Of a DNA stretch of 63,986 nt, positions 19,515 to 30,200 are shown piece after piece. How positions within the stretch are numbered: the stretch's first letter is position 1; every line of letters begins with the position of its first letter. A program made the position numbers and the translations under genes. The stretch covers positions 1 to 63,986 of the forward strand of contig CAZNPU010000016.1 of NCBI GenBank assembly GCA_964575335.1, given 5' to 3'. Source of the stretch: CAZNPU01 sp964575335. GTDB lineage: Bacteria; Planctomycetota; Phycisphaerae; Phycisphaerales; SM1A02. The notes below the pieces were generated by a model. The model was not told the DNA's origin. It ran no database searches and saw only the letters and a list, made by a program, of their open reading frames with translations.

Positions 19515-20690
19515 ATGAACATCATTTACCTTGACAACAACGCAACCACCCGTCCCGCGCCTGAGGTGATCGATGCGATGTGCCAGGCATTGCGCGACGA
19601 CTGGGCCAATCCATCCAGCATTCACCGTCCGGGACAGGCGGTTCGGCGGAAGGTCGATCTTGCCCGGCAGTCGGTTGCGCAGCTCATCGGGTGCAATGAC
19701 CGCGATCTGGTATTTACCTCAGGCGGCACCGAGGCGGCAAACCTTGCGGTCCGCGGCTCGCTGCAGGCCCAGCCCGATCGCCGTGTCATCGTGACCAGCG
19801 CGGTGGAGCACAGCGCGATTCGCCAACTCTGTACGCGCCTGGGCGAGCAGGACGTTGAAGTGATCCGGCTGCCCAATGACAACGACGGCGTGGTGGACGT
19901 TGCAGCATTGGAATCGCTGCTCGCCAGCCGGGCAGATGAAATCGCACTGGTGGCGGTGATGTGGTGCAACAACGAAACCGGCGTCATTCAGCCGGTTGAG
20001 CGCATCGGCTCCCTGTGCCGCGAGCACGGCGTGCGTTTTTACACCGACGCCACGCAGTGGGTGGGCAAGATGCCGGTTGACGTTTCAAATCTGCCGATCG
20101 ACCTGCTCAGCTTCGCATCGCACAAGTTTCACGGGCCAAAGGGAGTGGGGGGGCTGTACGTGCGGCCGCGCATGCGGATCATGGCTCAGACCATTGGCGG
20201 TCCGCAGGAGCGAGAGCGTCGCGGCGGCACGGAGAACGTGCCGGGCATCATCGGTATGGGGGTGGCGGCGACGTTGGCCCACGCCTGGCTGCAGACGGGT
20301 GAACGCGACCGGCTGGCGAGTATGCGCGAGGCATTTGAACGCCGCATTCTGGAGACGATTGAAGATACCGCACTCAATGGCAGCAATGCCCCGCGCAACT
20401 GGAACACCAGCAATATCGCATTTGCCGGCCTGGAGGCGGAGGCCATTTTGCTGCTGCTGTCTGAACGCGGCGTGTGCGCTTCGGGAGGATCGGCGTGTGC
20501 ATCGGGATCACTGGAAGCCTCGCCTGTCCTGAAGGCGATGGGCCTGCCGGACGAGCGCGTTCACGGCTCGGTGCGTTTCAGCATCTCCCGATATACCACG
20601 CAGGCGGAATTGGATGCGGCCTATGAGCACATTCAGACAGTCGTCGGCCGGCTTCGCCGCAGCATCAGCGCGATGGCGTGGCAGCCGTAG
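19515..20690 (+). CDS. Cysteine desulfurase, NifS/IscS-like
   Basis: PLP enzyme releasing sulfur from cysteine as a persulfide for Fe-S clusters or thiolated tRNA. The 391 residues begin MNIIYLDNNATTRP, the classic group I opening. The PLP-binding block is FASHKFHGPKGVGGLYVR with K204 as Schiff-base lysine. The mobile active-site loop carries Cys in GVCASGGSACASGSLE; two cysteines five residues apart are present, as in NifS/IscS. RRGGTENVPGIIG is also diagnostic. No iscU, iscR or sufE lies next to it, so it could serve Fe-S assembly, thiouridine synthesis or both. The start at 19515 removes eight doubtful upstream codons. Confidence 0.95.
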   Translation: MNIIYLDNNATTRPAPEVIDAMCQALRDDWANPSSIHRPGQAVRRKVDLARQSVAQLIGCNDRDLVFTSGGTEAANLAVRGSLQAQPDRRVIVTSAVEHSAIRQLCTRLGEQDVEVIRLPNDNDGVVDVAALESLLASRADEIALVAVMWCNNETGVIQPVERIGSLCREHGVRFYTDATQWVGKMPVDVSNLPIDLLSFASHKFHGPKGVGGLYVRPRMRIMAQTIGGPQERERRGGTENVPGIIGMGVAATLAHAWLQTGERDRLASMREAFERRILETIEDTALNGSNAPRNWNTSNIAFAGLEAEAILLLLSERGVCASGGSACASGSLEASPVLKAMGLPDERVHGSVRFSISRYTTQAELDAAYEHIQTVVGRLRRSISAMAWQP

Positions 20691-20734
20691 CCGCTGTCGT
20701 GCGAGGAATGATTTTTCGTTGTTTATCAATTGAA

Positions 20735-20756
20735 AGCCCCGGCCAAGGCCGGGGCT
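20735..20756. terminator. Hairpin between convergent genes, probable two-way terminator
   Basis: AGCCCCGGCC (20735-20744) and GGCCGGGGCT (20747-20756) form a near-perfect palindrome between the cysteine desulfurase and hsp20, which converge here. There is only a short T run on the minus side, so termination is inferred from position and stem strength. Confidence 0.6.
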
Positions 20757-20823
20757 ATGCGATGGGTGAATCATTTTCGTGATGGCTGCAACTGATGAGT
20801 TCGTTTTGCCGCCGTCGCGTCAA

Positions 20824-21414
20824 TCAGCGGCTACCTTGCTGCTGTCCCTGCGGTACCGGGCTGGCGGCTTGGCGGGCTGAACCTTGCTCGCTCTGCTGGT
20901 TGCCCCCGTCGTTGCGACCGGCGATGCGCGCTCGCCCGCCTGAACTGGCGCGCACCTGAATTCGCTTCGGCTGCAGGGCTTCTGATTTGGGAATGTGGAC
21001 CTTCAGCACGCCGTTGTCGTATTCGGCTGAGACCTTCTCACTCTCCACTGCGGAAGGCAATTCAATGGAGCGGCGGAATGACCCGTAGCAGCGTTCGCTC
21101 AGGTACGTTTCGCCTTCGCGTCTCTCACGCTTTTCCTGCTTCTCGCCGGAGATGGTGAGCGTGTTGCCCAATACGCTGATGTCGATCTGGTCCGGATCGA
21201 TGCCGGGTAACTCCGCAGTCAGGGTGATTTCTTTTTCGTCATCGACCACCTCAATCGGCGGCGACCACATCGCCATTGGGGTGATCTCCGGGAACCATGG
21301 CGATTCGAACACGCGATCAAACAGCCGGTCCATTTCATCGCGCAGCCGCCATACGGGCGACCTCAACATGCTGCTTTCGCGACCTCGTGTTCTCCACGGT
21401 ATTAACCCAACCAT
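20824..21414 (-). CDS. Small heat-shock protein, Hsp20/alpha-crystallin family
   Basis: ATP-independent holdase chaperone of 196 residues. The alpha-crystallin domain spans about residues 50-145: PPIEVVDDEKEITLTAELPG, the GNTLTISGEK strand, YGSFRRSIELP, and the closing A-x-x-x-N-G-V-L motif (AEYDNGVLKVHIPK). The C-terminal Gln/Gly/Ser-rich tail of about 45 residues is long and probably disordered. AGGAGG lies 5-6 bases before the ATG, predicting strong translation. No CIRCE element is visible. A perfect interrupted palindrome about 100 bases upstream may be the control site. It is divergent from uvrB. Confidence 0.95.
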   Translation of the reverse strand: MVGLIPWRTRGRESSMLRSPVWRLRDEMDRLFDRVFESPWFPEITPMAMWSPPIEVVDDEKEITLTAELPGIDPDQIDISVLGNTLTISGEKQEKRERREGETYLSERCYGSFRRSIELPSAVESEKVSAEYDNGVLKVHIPKSEALQPKRIQVRASSGGRARIAGRNDGGNQQSEQGSARQAASPVPQGQQQGSR

Positions 21415-21511
21415 GCGTGCCTCCTTTGCTTCTTGTGTTGTTGTAGTGCGTTGTGTAGGTGATGATGTAGAACCATGTCTTCTGACCAGGCAGTCAGTTC
21501 AATGCGATACC

Positions 21512-21538
21512 ACCGGCTGACTGCAGTCGACAGCCGGT
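21512..21538. promoter_or_regulatory. Palindrome between hsp20 and uvrB, possible operator
   Basis: ACCGGCTG (21512-21519) and CAGCCGGT (21531-21538) are perfect 8-base arms around an 11-base centre that itself contains ACTGCAGT. It sits in the divergent intergenic region, 98 bases from the hsp20 start and 138 from uvrB. Binding by a dimeric regulator is inferred; the regulator is unknown. Confidence 0.45.
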
Positions 21539-21675
21539 ATGTCTTTGTGTCACGCAACGAGAACCTGTGCATTAGATCGCGGTGCTGACCGGTTGGGGAA
21601 TCAGGAAGTTGCCGCAATCCTCACGGGCAGCGGCTCACGACCCGTTGCCAGCACGCGACTACAATCCTCGTCGTT

Positions 21676-23799
21676 ATGCCCGGTTCCGTTCCATTTCGAA
21701 TCCATAGCGAGTTTTCGCCCACGGGCGACCAGCCCAGCGCGATCGCCCAGCTCACGCAGGCCATTCAGGCCGGCAATCGCCATAATGTGCTGCTGGGCGC
21801 GACCGGGACCGGCAAGACGTTCACGATGGCCAACGTCATCCAGAACGTGCAGAAGCCCACGCTCATCATCAGCCACAACAAAACGCTCGCCGCCCAGCTC
21901 TATGAAGAAATGAAGGAGCTGTTTCCCGAAAACGCGGTGAGCTACTTCGTTTCCTACTACGACTACTACCAGCCTGAAGCGTACATTCCGCAGCGCGATA
22001 TTTACATCGAGAAAGATTCATCGCGCAACGATGATCTCGATCGACTGCGTCTGGCGGCCACGAGCAGCCTGCTGTCCCGCCGCGATGTGATCGTCGTCGC
22101 ATCGGTCAGTTGTATCTTCGGCCTGGGATCGCCCGAAAACTACCGCGATCGCGTGCTCGCCCTGCACCGCGGTCAGTCGGTCAACCGGCGTGACCTGCTG
22201 CTGGCGCTGTCTGACATGCAGTACGCCCGCACCGATACCGACTTTCAGCGAGGCCAGTTCCGCGCTCGCGGCGACGTCATCGAGGTCTACCCCGCCTACG
22301 AACAGTTTGCTGTTCGCATTGAGCTTTTCGGCGATGAAGTCGATCGACTGGAGTTCATTCATCCCACCTCCGGTGAAGTGCTGGCTGAGGAAACGCACGT
22401 GTTCATCTTTCCCGCGGTTCACTATGTGATGCCGCAGGGAAAAATGAAGGCTGCAATTGAGCGCATTCGAGCTGAGCTTGACCAGCGCGTGGCGGAGCTT
22501 CGCCATCAGGGCAAGCTGCTGGAGGCGCAGCGACTGCTGGCGCGAACGAAGTACGATCTTGAAATGCTCGAGGAAGTGGGGTACTGCTCGGGGATTGAGA
22601 ACTACTCTGCGCCGCTGGAAGGGCGTCCGCCCGGAGCGCGGCCGTCGGTGATGCTCGATTACTTCCGCTTCGTGCCGGGGCAGGGGCCTGACGACTGGCT
22701 TGTGTTCATCGACGAGTCGCACGTCACCATTCCGCAGATTCGCGCAATGCACAACGGCGACCGCGCTCGCAAGCAGGTGCTGGTCGATCACGGCTTTCGC
22801 CTGCCCAGCGCGCTGGATAATCGCCCATTGACATTCGAGGAATTCGAAGAGCTTGTACCGCAGGTCGTGTATGTCTCTGCGACGCCCGGGCCGTATGAAC
22901 TGGAGAAGGCTGGCGGTGTTGTTGCTGAGCAGGTAATTCGTCCGACGGGCCTGCTTGATCCGGTAATCGAGGTCAAGCCCGCGCGCGGCCAGGTGGCGGA
23001 TCTCATCGAACAGTGCCAGAAGCGTGCTGAACGCGGTGAGCGCGTGCTGGTGACGGTGCTCACCAAGCGAATGGCTGAAGACCTGACGAACTATCTCGAT
23101 GAGCGCCAGCTTCGCGTGCGCTTTCTTCACAGCGAGATCGACACATTGGAGCGCATCGAGATTCTGCGCGAGCTGCGCGAAGGCAATTTCGATGTGCTGG
23201 TGGGCGTGAACCTGTTGCGCGAAGGTCTCGATCTGCCTGAAGTGTCGCTGGTGTGCATCATGGATGCTGACAAAACCGGCTTCCTGCGCAGCGAGACGAG
23301 CCTGATTCAGACGATGGGCCGCGCCGCGCGAAACGTCAACGCGACGGTGGTGATGTATGCGGATTCGATCACGCCGCAGATGCAGTTGGCGATTGACGAA
23401 ACCGAGCGCCGCCGCGCCAAACAGATTGCCTACAACAAAGCGCACGGCATCACGGCTCAGACGATCAAAAAGGCGATCCGCCGCGGCATTGAGCTGGAAC
23501 TCAAGGCGCGCAAGACCGCCCGCGCTGCGCTGGCGCCGCAGAAATCCGAGCGTGAATACGATCGCGATGAGCTCATCGAAATGCTCGAGGCGGAAATGTT
23601 CGAGGCAGCCCAGCGACTTGAGTTTGAACAGGCAGCAAAGCTTCGCGATCAGATCCAGCAGTTGCGGGAAATGCCCGACGCCGGTCCGGTGCGACGAACC
23701 GAAATGGAAGCCTCAAAAACCAGAAGCGCCAAACCCGGCGAGGCGCGATCCAAAGCGGGCATCACACGCGCCGGCAGGAAACGAAAAACGCGGCGGTGA
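21676..23799 (+). CDS. uvrB: Excinuclease ABC subunit UvrB
   Basis: DNA-damage verification helicase of nucleotide excision repair; takes damaged DNA from UvrA and recruits UvrC. In the 707 residues, Walker A GATGTGKT lies at 41-48. The beta-hairpin that clamps the DNA (YYDYYQPEAYIPQRD) is near residue 95. The DEAD-like box is FIDESHVT. The helicase C-terminal motifs include VNLLREGLDLPEVSLVCIMDADKTGFLRS and QTMGRAARN. A UVR domain that contacts UvrC lies near residues 630-670 (LIEMLEAEMFEAAQRLEFEQAAKLRDQI). The last 35 residues are a basic tail. Some bacteria place uvrB under LexA; no clear box is seen here. Confidence 0.98.
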   Translation: MPGSVPFRIHSEFSPTGDQPSAIAQLTQAIQAGNRHNVLLGATGTGKTFTMANVIQNVQKPTLIISHNKTLAAQLYEEMKELFPENAVSYFVSYYDYYQPEAYIPQRDIYIEKDSSRNDDLDRLRLAATSSLLSRRDVIVVASVSCIFGLGSPENYRDRVLALHRGQSVNRRDLLLALSDMQYARTDTDFQRGQFRARGDVIEVYPAYEQFAVRIELFGDEVDRLEFIHPTSGEVLAEETHVFIFPAVHYVMPQGKMKAAIERIRAELDQRVAELRHQGKLLEAQRLLARTKYDLEMLEEVGYCSGIENYSAPLEGRPPGARPSVMLDYFRFVPGQGPDDWLVFIDESHVTIPQIRAMHNGDRARKQVLVDHGFRLPSALDNRPLTFEEFEELVPQVVYVSATPGPYELEKAGGVVAEQVIRPTGLLDPVIEVKPARGQVADLIEQCQKRAERGERVLVTVLTKRMAEDLTNYLDERQLRVRFLHSEIDTLERIEILRELREGNFDVLVGVNLLREGLDLPEVSLVCIMDADKTGFLRSETSLIQTMGRAARNVNATVVMYADSITPQMQLAIDETERRRAKQIAYNKAHGITAQTIKKAIRRGIELELKARKTARAALAPQKSEREYDRDELIEMLEAEMFEAAQRLEFEQAAKLRDQIQQLREMPDAGPVRRTEMEASKTRSAKPGEARSKAGITRAGRKRKTRR

Positions 23800-23913
23800 A
23801 TGTCCAATGAATAAGCCGTGAACGCGCCGACGGCGGTGAGCGAGTCAAGGAAAGCAGACCGCCTGGTGCGGCAGTGAGGTGCGGCAGCATCGCGCTTGCG
23901 CTACGCAATCTCT

Positions 23914-24213
23914 TTACCCTGCTCCGTTGCGTTTGCTGTGATTTGATGGCGGCGACGATGCTGCGCCGCTGCTGGAAGCGGATGTTTGATCCGGTTCGAT
24001 CATGTGCATCCACGGCAGGATGGAGTACGTAGGCCCGCTACCGCGCAATCGAATGCCACGCGTTGCGCGCTCAAGCTGTTGAATGTCAGCAGGGATGATC
24101 TCACGCCGCTTCTGGTTCAGCTGTGCGCCTGCAGCATCTGGCCGAGGCTGATTCGATACACATCCAGCATCAGTTGGAGTTCGACATTCAGCGCTGCTGT
24201 GCGCACCAGCCAT
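23914..24213 (-). CDS. Small hypothetical protein with a strong ribosome-binding site
   Basis: A 99-codon ORF I do not recognise. The main support is GGAGG (complement of 24220-24224) exactly 6 bases before the ATG. The central part (EIIPADIQQLERATRGIRLRG) looks like a normal soluble helix-forming sequence, while both ends are rich in Ser, Ala and polar residues. A second minus-strand frame overlapping the 5' half also reads protein-like, so a frameshifted older gene is a possible alternative. It lies alone between uvrB and purD; the rest of 23800-24420 holds no other gene I can support. Confidence 0.4.
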   Translation of the reverse strand: MAGAHSSAECRTPTDAGCVSNQPRPDAAGAQLNQKRREIIPADIQQLERATRGIRLRGSGPTYSILPWMHMIEPDQTSASSSGAASSPPSNHSKRNGAG

Positions 24214-24420
24214 GGCGCACCTCCAAGTCGGCATTATTATTGCCCCTCAATCACGATATCGGCCTAATGGGCCGGTGACTGAACAGCATCCTGCCGACTG
24301 GCCGATTCGGGACCAAGCCGCACGGCCAACCGCCTCTTGTTGGGCGTCAGCATTGTCATGCATGGAAGTATGCGGCGGGGAGACTGTACCTTGTGCCGCT
24401 GGTCTCGCTACACTTTGGCC

Positions 24421-25737
24421 ATGCCGAAACCACGCCCTTGTCCATCCCCATGTAATGTGCTGCTCATTGGCGGCGGCGGGCGCGAGCACGCGCTGGCCTG
24501 GAAGCTCAAGCAATCGCCCCGGCTTGGGAAATTATGGCTGAGCGATTCGACCAACGCCGGCCTGGCTGCGCTGGGAACGCCCTGCCCGGTGGCCATGGAT
24601 ATGCGCGAGACGTTCCGCATGCAGCGATGGTGCGACACCAACGACATTCACCTGGTTGTCGTCGGTCCTGAAGCCCCGCTGGCGGCAGGCATCGCCGATG
24701 TACTCCGCACGAACGATCGGCTGGTCTTCGGCCCTTCAAAAGCCGGGGCACAGATTGAAGCCGACAAGGCCTTCGCCAAGCAGCTCATGCGTCAGGCAGC
24801 GATTCCCACCGCCGAGGCGAGAATCTTCACCAGCGCCGAACACGCCCGCGCCTACGTGCTGCCGCGCGTTGATCCGATGGTGGTGAAAGCAGCCGGGCTT
24901 GCTGCTGGCAAGGGCGTGATCGTCTGCGACGATTCCAATGAAGCGCTTGCTGCGATCGACCGCATCTTTGTGAAGCGCGAATTCGGCGACGCCGGCTCCA
25001 AGATCATCATCGAAGACAAACTCATCGGTCAGGAAGTCAGCGTGCTGGCTCTGGTGGACGGGCGAACCATTTCGATACTCGATCCCTGTCAGGATCACAA
25101 GCAGCGCGATGAGGGCGACACAGGCCCCAACACAGGCGGCATGGGCGCATACTGTCCCACGCCGGTCATCGATCAGCGCACCATGCGCATCGTCGAACAG
25201 CAGATACTGCTGCCCACCGTCGATGCATTGCGGCGCGACGGCATTGAATATCGCGGCGTGCTGTACGCGGGACTTATGCTGACACCCGGCGGGCCGAAGG
25301 TACTCGAGTTCAACTGCCGCTTTGGCGATCCGGAATGCCAGCCGCTGATGATGCGACTGCAAGGCGATCTGGTAGAGATTCTCTGGGCCACCGCTGCGGG
25401 CACACTGGATCAGGTTGAATTCGATTTCGATCCGCGTGTGGCGTGCTGTGTCGTGATGTGCTCAGCGGGCTATCCCGATAAATACGAAAAAGGCAAGCCC
25501 ATTACTGGCATCGAAGAGGCTGAAGCGCTGGGCGATGTCAAGGTGTTCCATGCCGGCACATGCATCGATCACAACGGCAAACTCGTGACCAACGGCGGAC
25601 GCGTGCTGGGCGTCACCGCGCTGGGCAATGATCTGGCCTCAGCGCGCGATCTGGCCAACGCTGCGTGCGAGCGCATCCATTTTGAAGGTGCGTTCTGGCG
25701 GCATGATATCGGCGATCGCGTGCTGGTGAAGGCATAA
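24421..25737 (+). CDS. purD: Phosphoribosylamine--glycine ligase (GAR synthetase)
   Basis: ATP-grasp enzyme of purine synthesis joining glycine to phosphoribosylamine. The 438 residues compare with about 430 in E. coli. Signatures: the N-terminal GGGGREHALAWKL, VVVGPEAPLAAG, FGPSKAGAQIEADKAFAKQ, the ATP-grasp VVKAAGLAAGKGV, and GPNTGGMGAYCPTP with the catalytic segment. VLEFNCRFGDPECQ carries the Mg-binding Glu and Asn. The ATG at 24421 leaves about 15 residues before the first strand. It is not clustered with other pur genes. Confidence 0.97.
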   Translation: MPKPRPCPSPCNVLLIGGGGREHALAWKLKQSPRLGKLWLSDSTNAGLAALGTPCPVAMDMRETFRMQRWCDTNDIHLVVVGPEAPLAAGIADVLRTNDRLVFGPSKAGAQIEADKAFAKQLMRQAAIPTAEARIFTSAEHARAYVLPRVDPMVVKAAGLAAGKGVIVCDDSNEALAAIDRIFVKREFGDAGSKIIIEDKLIGQEVSVLALVDGRTISILDPCQDHKQRDEGDTGPNTGGMGAYCPTPVIDQRTMRIVEQQILLPTVDALRRDGIEYRGVLYAGLMLTPGGPKVLEFNCRFGDPECQPLMMRLQGDLVEILWATAAGTLDQVEFDFDPRVACCVVMCSAGYPDKYEKGKPITGIEEAEALGDVKVFHAGTCIDHNGKLVTNGGRVLGVTALGNDLASARDLANAACERIHFEGAFWRHDIGDRVLVKA

Positions 25738-25864
25738 CGCCCCCGCGTATTGCCCAAACGCCAGTCCAGTTGGTTTGTGTGTCAGTACGGGTGAACAACC
25801 ACAATGAATGTTCACCGACGCTGTCTATGGGCGCCTTGCAGCAAATCTTCTGCGGATGCTGAAG

Positions 25865-26905
25865 TCACTTCGGTTCATCAAGATCAAACAGCGATGAATC
25901 CTGCAGCTTGAGCTTGATCTGCAGATACTCAGCTGCCTTGGCGGTGAGTTTGCGACCCTGGCGCGTGCGGGCCAGGAAGCCGATCTGCAGCAGGTAAGGC
26001 TCCACCACGTCTTCAAGCGTGCCTGCATCTTCGCTCAACGTGGCGGCAATCGCTTCAAGGCCGACTGGCCCGCCGTCGTACACGGTCGCGATGGTGCGCA
26101 GATAGCTGCGGTCGAGATTGTCCAGCCCAAGTGCGTCAACGCCTTCCAGCGACAAGGCGTCGGCAATGACCTGTTCATCAATCCGGCCGGCGGCGCGAAC
26201 CTGCGCGAAGTCACGCACGCGGCGGAGCAGTCGCAGCGCCACACGCGGCGTGCCGCGGCTGCGGCTGGCGATCGCCATCAGCGCATCATCCGTCACTTTC
26301 ATCGACAGCAGCGCTGCGGCTCGACGGAGGATCATGAGCAGTTCCTGGTTGCTGTAAAACTGCAGATGATGCGTAATGCCAAAGCGGCTTCGCAACGCGC
26401 CCGTAAGCAGCCCGGCGCGGGTGGTGGCGCCGATGAGCGTAAAGGGCTTGAGGTTGTAGGTAATCACCTTGGCGTGCATGCCGCTGTCGAGCGTGAAGTC
26501 GATTTTGAAATCCTCCATCGCCGGGTAGATGTATTCCTCGACCGCAGCAGGTAGGCGATGGATTTCGTCGATGAACAGGATGTCGTGCGGCTGCATCTTG
26601 GTCAGCGTGCCTACAAGATCGCCGCCTTTGGTCAGCGCCGGCCCGCTGGTGACATACGCCCGCGTGCCCATTTCCTCTGCAATCACATGGGCCAGTGTGG
26701 TTTTGCCCAACCCCGGCGGACCGTGCAGCAGCACGTGCTCCATCGGCTCGCGGCGTTCGCGAACAGCCTGCAGAGCAATGGCCAGCTTTTCAACCAGATC
26801 GGACTGGCCGATGTATTCATCCAGCCGACGCGGCCGCAGCACGTTGCCCGCCGGCTGATCATCAGCCGATTGCGATGCAGCGGAAATGATGCGATCCTTG
26901 GCCAT
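25865..26905 (-). CDS. ruvB: Holliday junction branch migration ATPase RuvB
   Basis: Hexameric AAA+ motor that drives branch migration with RuvA. The 346 residues contain RPRRLDEYIGQ near the start, Walker A GPPGLGKTT (62-70), Walker B ILFIDEIHRL, sensor 1 in LIGATTRAGLL with the arginine finger region LRSRFGI, and the C-terminal winged-helix DNA-binding domain (EPYLLQIGFLARTRQGR). The start MAKDRII at 26905 fits the family; in-frame codons reach 26980 but lack support. No ruvA or ruvC is adjacent. It ends convergent with purD. Confidence 0.97.
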   Translation of the reverse strand: MAKDRIISAASQSADDQPAGNVLRPRRLDEYIGQSDLVEKLAIALQAVRERREPMEHVLLHGPPGLGKTTLAHVIAEEMGTRAYVTSGPALTKGGDLVGTLTKMQPHDILFIDEIHRLPAAVEEYIYPAMEDFKIDFTLDSGMHAKVITYNLKPFTLIGATTRAGLLTGALRSRFGITHHLQFYSNQELLMILRRAAALLSMKVTDDALMAIASRSRGTPRVALRLLRRVRDFAQVRAAGRIDEQVIADALSLEGVDALGLDNLDRSYLRTIATVYDGGPVGLEAIAATLSEDAGTLEDVVEPYLLQIGFLARTRQGRKLTAKAAEYLQIKLKLQDSSLFDLDEPK

Positions 26906-27205
26906 GCGGGCATCATATGCGAGGATGGGCATGCTGATGTACGGGACATGCTGCGTCTCTGCGCACAATGTCACTGTCACTGCCCAATCTATCCATGTGA
27001 TGGCTGCGGATCAGATGCACGCGACAACGCCCCGTGCCCACAGCATCCGCGCTTGCCCGCTACACTGGTTGCGATCCGGTCAGCAGGCGGTTGTTGCGGC
27101 AGCCGATGAAAACGCTAGCCTCTGGCCTTGAGATTCCACTATTTCTGCTTCGCCCCGACGGCCCTGCAGCGGCTGGAAGGCGAGACGAGAAACGGCCAGC
27201 ACCTT

Positions 27206-30200
27206 ATGAATGACACGACGCCAATCGCAGATTCGTCAGCATCCATTGAAACCAGCCTGCTCCGGGAAACAACGGAAGCTTCGACTTCTTCGTTGTGGAC
27301 GCCCATGACGCTTCGCCGCCTGGTGAGCTACCGCACGCTGGTCTATATCGCCATTTTCTTCAGCGGCGCGATGGCGCTGGTGTTTCAGGTGGCGTGGCAG
27401 CGATATCTGTCGTTTCTGGTGGGCAGCGAGGCGCGATCAATCAGCCTTGTGGTGGCGGTGTTTCTGCTCGGATTGGCTGCAGGCTATCGCTTCTGGGGCA
27501 ATCTGACCGAACGCAACTGGTCGCGTAACGCGATCATGAAAGCGGTGGGGTTTATTGAACTGGGCATCGCAGCGTATGCGCTGGTGTTCCCGACGTATTT
27601 TGGGTTCGTGCAGGAGTTTGCCAATATCGGGCCGGATTGGCTGCTGTTCGATCTACTTTTGGCGGGAGCGTTGCTGCTGCTGCCGACGTTTTTGATGGGA
27701 GCGTCGATTCCGCTGTTGACTGCAGCGGTGCCGGCTGCTGCAACGGAGGTGAACTACTGCCACTCACGCATCTACGGCATCAACACGCTGGGCGCGTTTC
27801 TCGGCGCGTTAGTGGCGGGCTTCTATCTCGTGCCGCATCACGGCCTGCCCATGTCGCTGGTGATTGGCGCATTGGTCAACATCGGTGTGGGATTTGTATT
27901 TCTGCTTAATCCGCTGCAAGGGCCGGCGCACAAGGCTGAAGACATTCCTCGTATTCCCAACCGGTTTGGCTCAGCGGGCATTTATCTCTTTGTCTTTACC
28001 ACCGGCGCGGTGTCGATTGCGCTGGAAGTGCTTTTTATGCGTGTGGTGGGATTGACCATCGGCTCGGGACACTATGTGTTTCCGATCGTGGTGGGGGTGG
28101 TGATTCTGGGGCTGGCCATCGGCAGTCTGTCATTGCGGCGAGGCAGTGTGACGGCAGCGCGTGTGCCGCGTGAACTGATCAAGGTGAGCATCCTGCTGGT
28201 GATCATCTACATGCTCATTCCGTACTGGCCTTACTGGCTCAGCCATGTGCGCGTGAGCCTGGCCACAATACCATCCAATTATGTGGTCTATCTGGCGATC
28301 ACGGTGCTATTTGTGGCAGCGATGCTTCTGCCGCTGTTTATCCCGCTGGGCCGGCTGCTGCCGATCGGGTACGCGCTGATCGATAAGAATCGCAATGACT
28401 ACGGCAAGGTGTGCGGCCGCGTCTATTTCGCCAATACGCTGGGCACGGTTGTGGGGGCGGTGGTGATCGGCTACGCCATGTTCGCGTGGCTTGACCTGCC
28501 CAACCTGTTCAAGCTGAACATCATGCTGCTGCTGGTATTGGCGGGGATTCTGGCGTTCCGCAGTGACCGCCGCGCAACAGCTGGCGTATGCGTTGTGGCT
28601 GCGATGTCAGTATGGCTGGCGCCGCAGTGGGATCGCGCAACCCATGTCACCGGCCTGTTCCGTCACACGCACCTGCAGGAGTTTCACTTCAAGGGATTGT
28701 TCAATCCGCCCACATTTGCCGAGCGGATGCGTGGGGTCATGCTGCGTGATGATCCGAACATGACCGTTGCCGCTTATCGAGTTTCAGCGGAGATCGACGG
28801 ATCGACGCACGTGACCGACTCCATGACGATCACCGTCAACGGCAAGTCGGATGGCAATACGATTGCGGATTACTCCAACATGGTGCTGACGGGCATATTG
28901 CCGTACCTGTTCGCCCCCAGCGCAACAGACCTCGACGTGGCTGTGGTTGGACTCGGCACCGGCATGACTTCAGGCGCGATCGCCTCGACGAATGACGTCA
29001 AGCAGGTAACGACGCTTGAGATATCACCAGCGGTGATAGAAACCATGCCGCTGTTTGCTGAATACAACTTCGACTTGGCGCGTAACCCGAAGGCACGCGT
29101 GGTGGAAACCGACGCATTTCGCTACTTTGCGCGCCAGCAGCATGATTTTGATGTGATCATTTCTGAGCCGAGCAACCCGTGGGTGGTGGGCGTTGAGAAT
29201 CTGTTTACGCCGGAGTTCTATCAGCTTGTGACGCGCTCGCTGGCTGAGGATGGCATTTTCTTCCAGTGGCTGCAGTTGTATGAGATCAACGGCGCCGTGC
29301 TGGCCGCTGCGATTGAAAACGTGGTGCGCGAGTTTCCATACACCGCGATCTTCGCCATTGGGTCGGGTGATGTGGGCATCATTGCCTCGCACAAGCCGTT
29401 GTCGCGTGAACATCTGATGCGCCGTTTCGCGGAGCCTGCCGTGCAGCGAGCGCTCGCGCCGCTTGGAATTGACGATCCCGCGATACTTTCGGTGTTGAAC
29501 GTCGGCGAAACGCCGCACCTGTATGCGCTGGCCATTTTGAACCTGCGGCCGCAGCACAGCGTTGAATTTCCGTGGATTGGACACGAAGCCGGCCGGGCCA
29601 GGTTCCTGCGGTCCGGCGCATCGGTCCGTTCACCTGCATTGCTTGATATCGGCCGGCATCTGCCGTTCAAACTGACGCCGCGCATCGAGGAGTTCGCGCA
29701 TTGCATGACTGCATATCGCGATCAGCTTGATCGGTGGTGCAAGCCGACGGTCGAACGCTTTGCTGCGTATTACATCTGCTCGCTCATGACGCCATTGGAG
29801 CAGGATTACCGCAATCTGCAGCTTGAGATTGCAGGCGATACCTGTCAGCCTAAGCTCACCGCGTACAACCGACTTCGCGAGCAGGGCTATGCTGCGGTTG
29901 ATCTCGACATGCTGAACCAGGTGCAGGAGTTCCTGCGCGACAATATCGATCAGGTGCCGGAAGAAACGCGCAAGCCCGTTATCACGCAACTGGTGATGGA
30001 GTACGCGCTGGAATGGCAATGGGAGACAGCAAAGAAGACTGCCGAGGAGTTTTATCGCCTGGGGCAGCTCTCGCTGGATGAACTCATGGCTCTGCAAAAA
30101 GAGCTTGAAGCGTTAGCAGAGCGAACCCGAGGCTGGTCCGAGCAGCTTGCCTTCATGCGTGAGTCAATCGGCGATTTCAAGTTGCCGCAGTTGCAGTCAG

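Noticed and set aside
22018..23445. 475-codon minus-strand open frame inside uvrB
   Set aside because: It is the shadow of uvrB, which is unmistakable on the plus strand; the high-GC third positions keep the opposite frame open.
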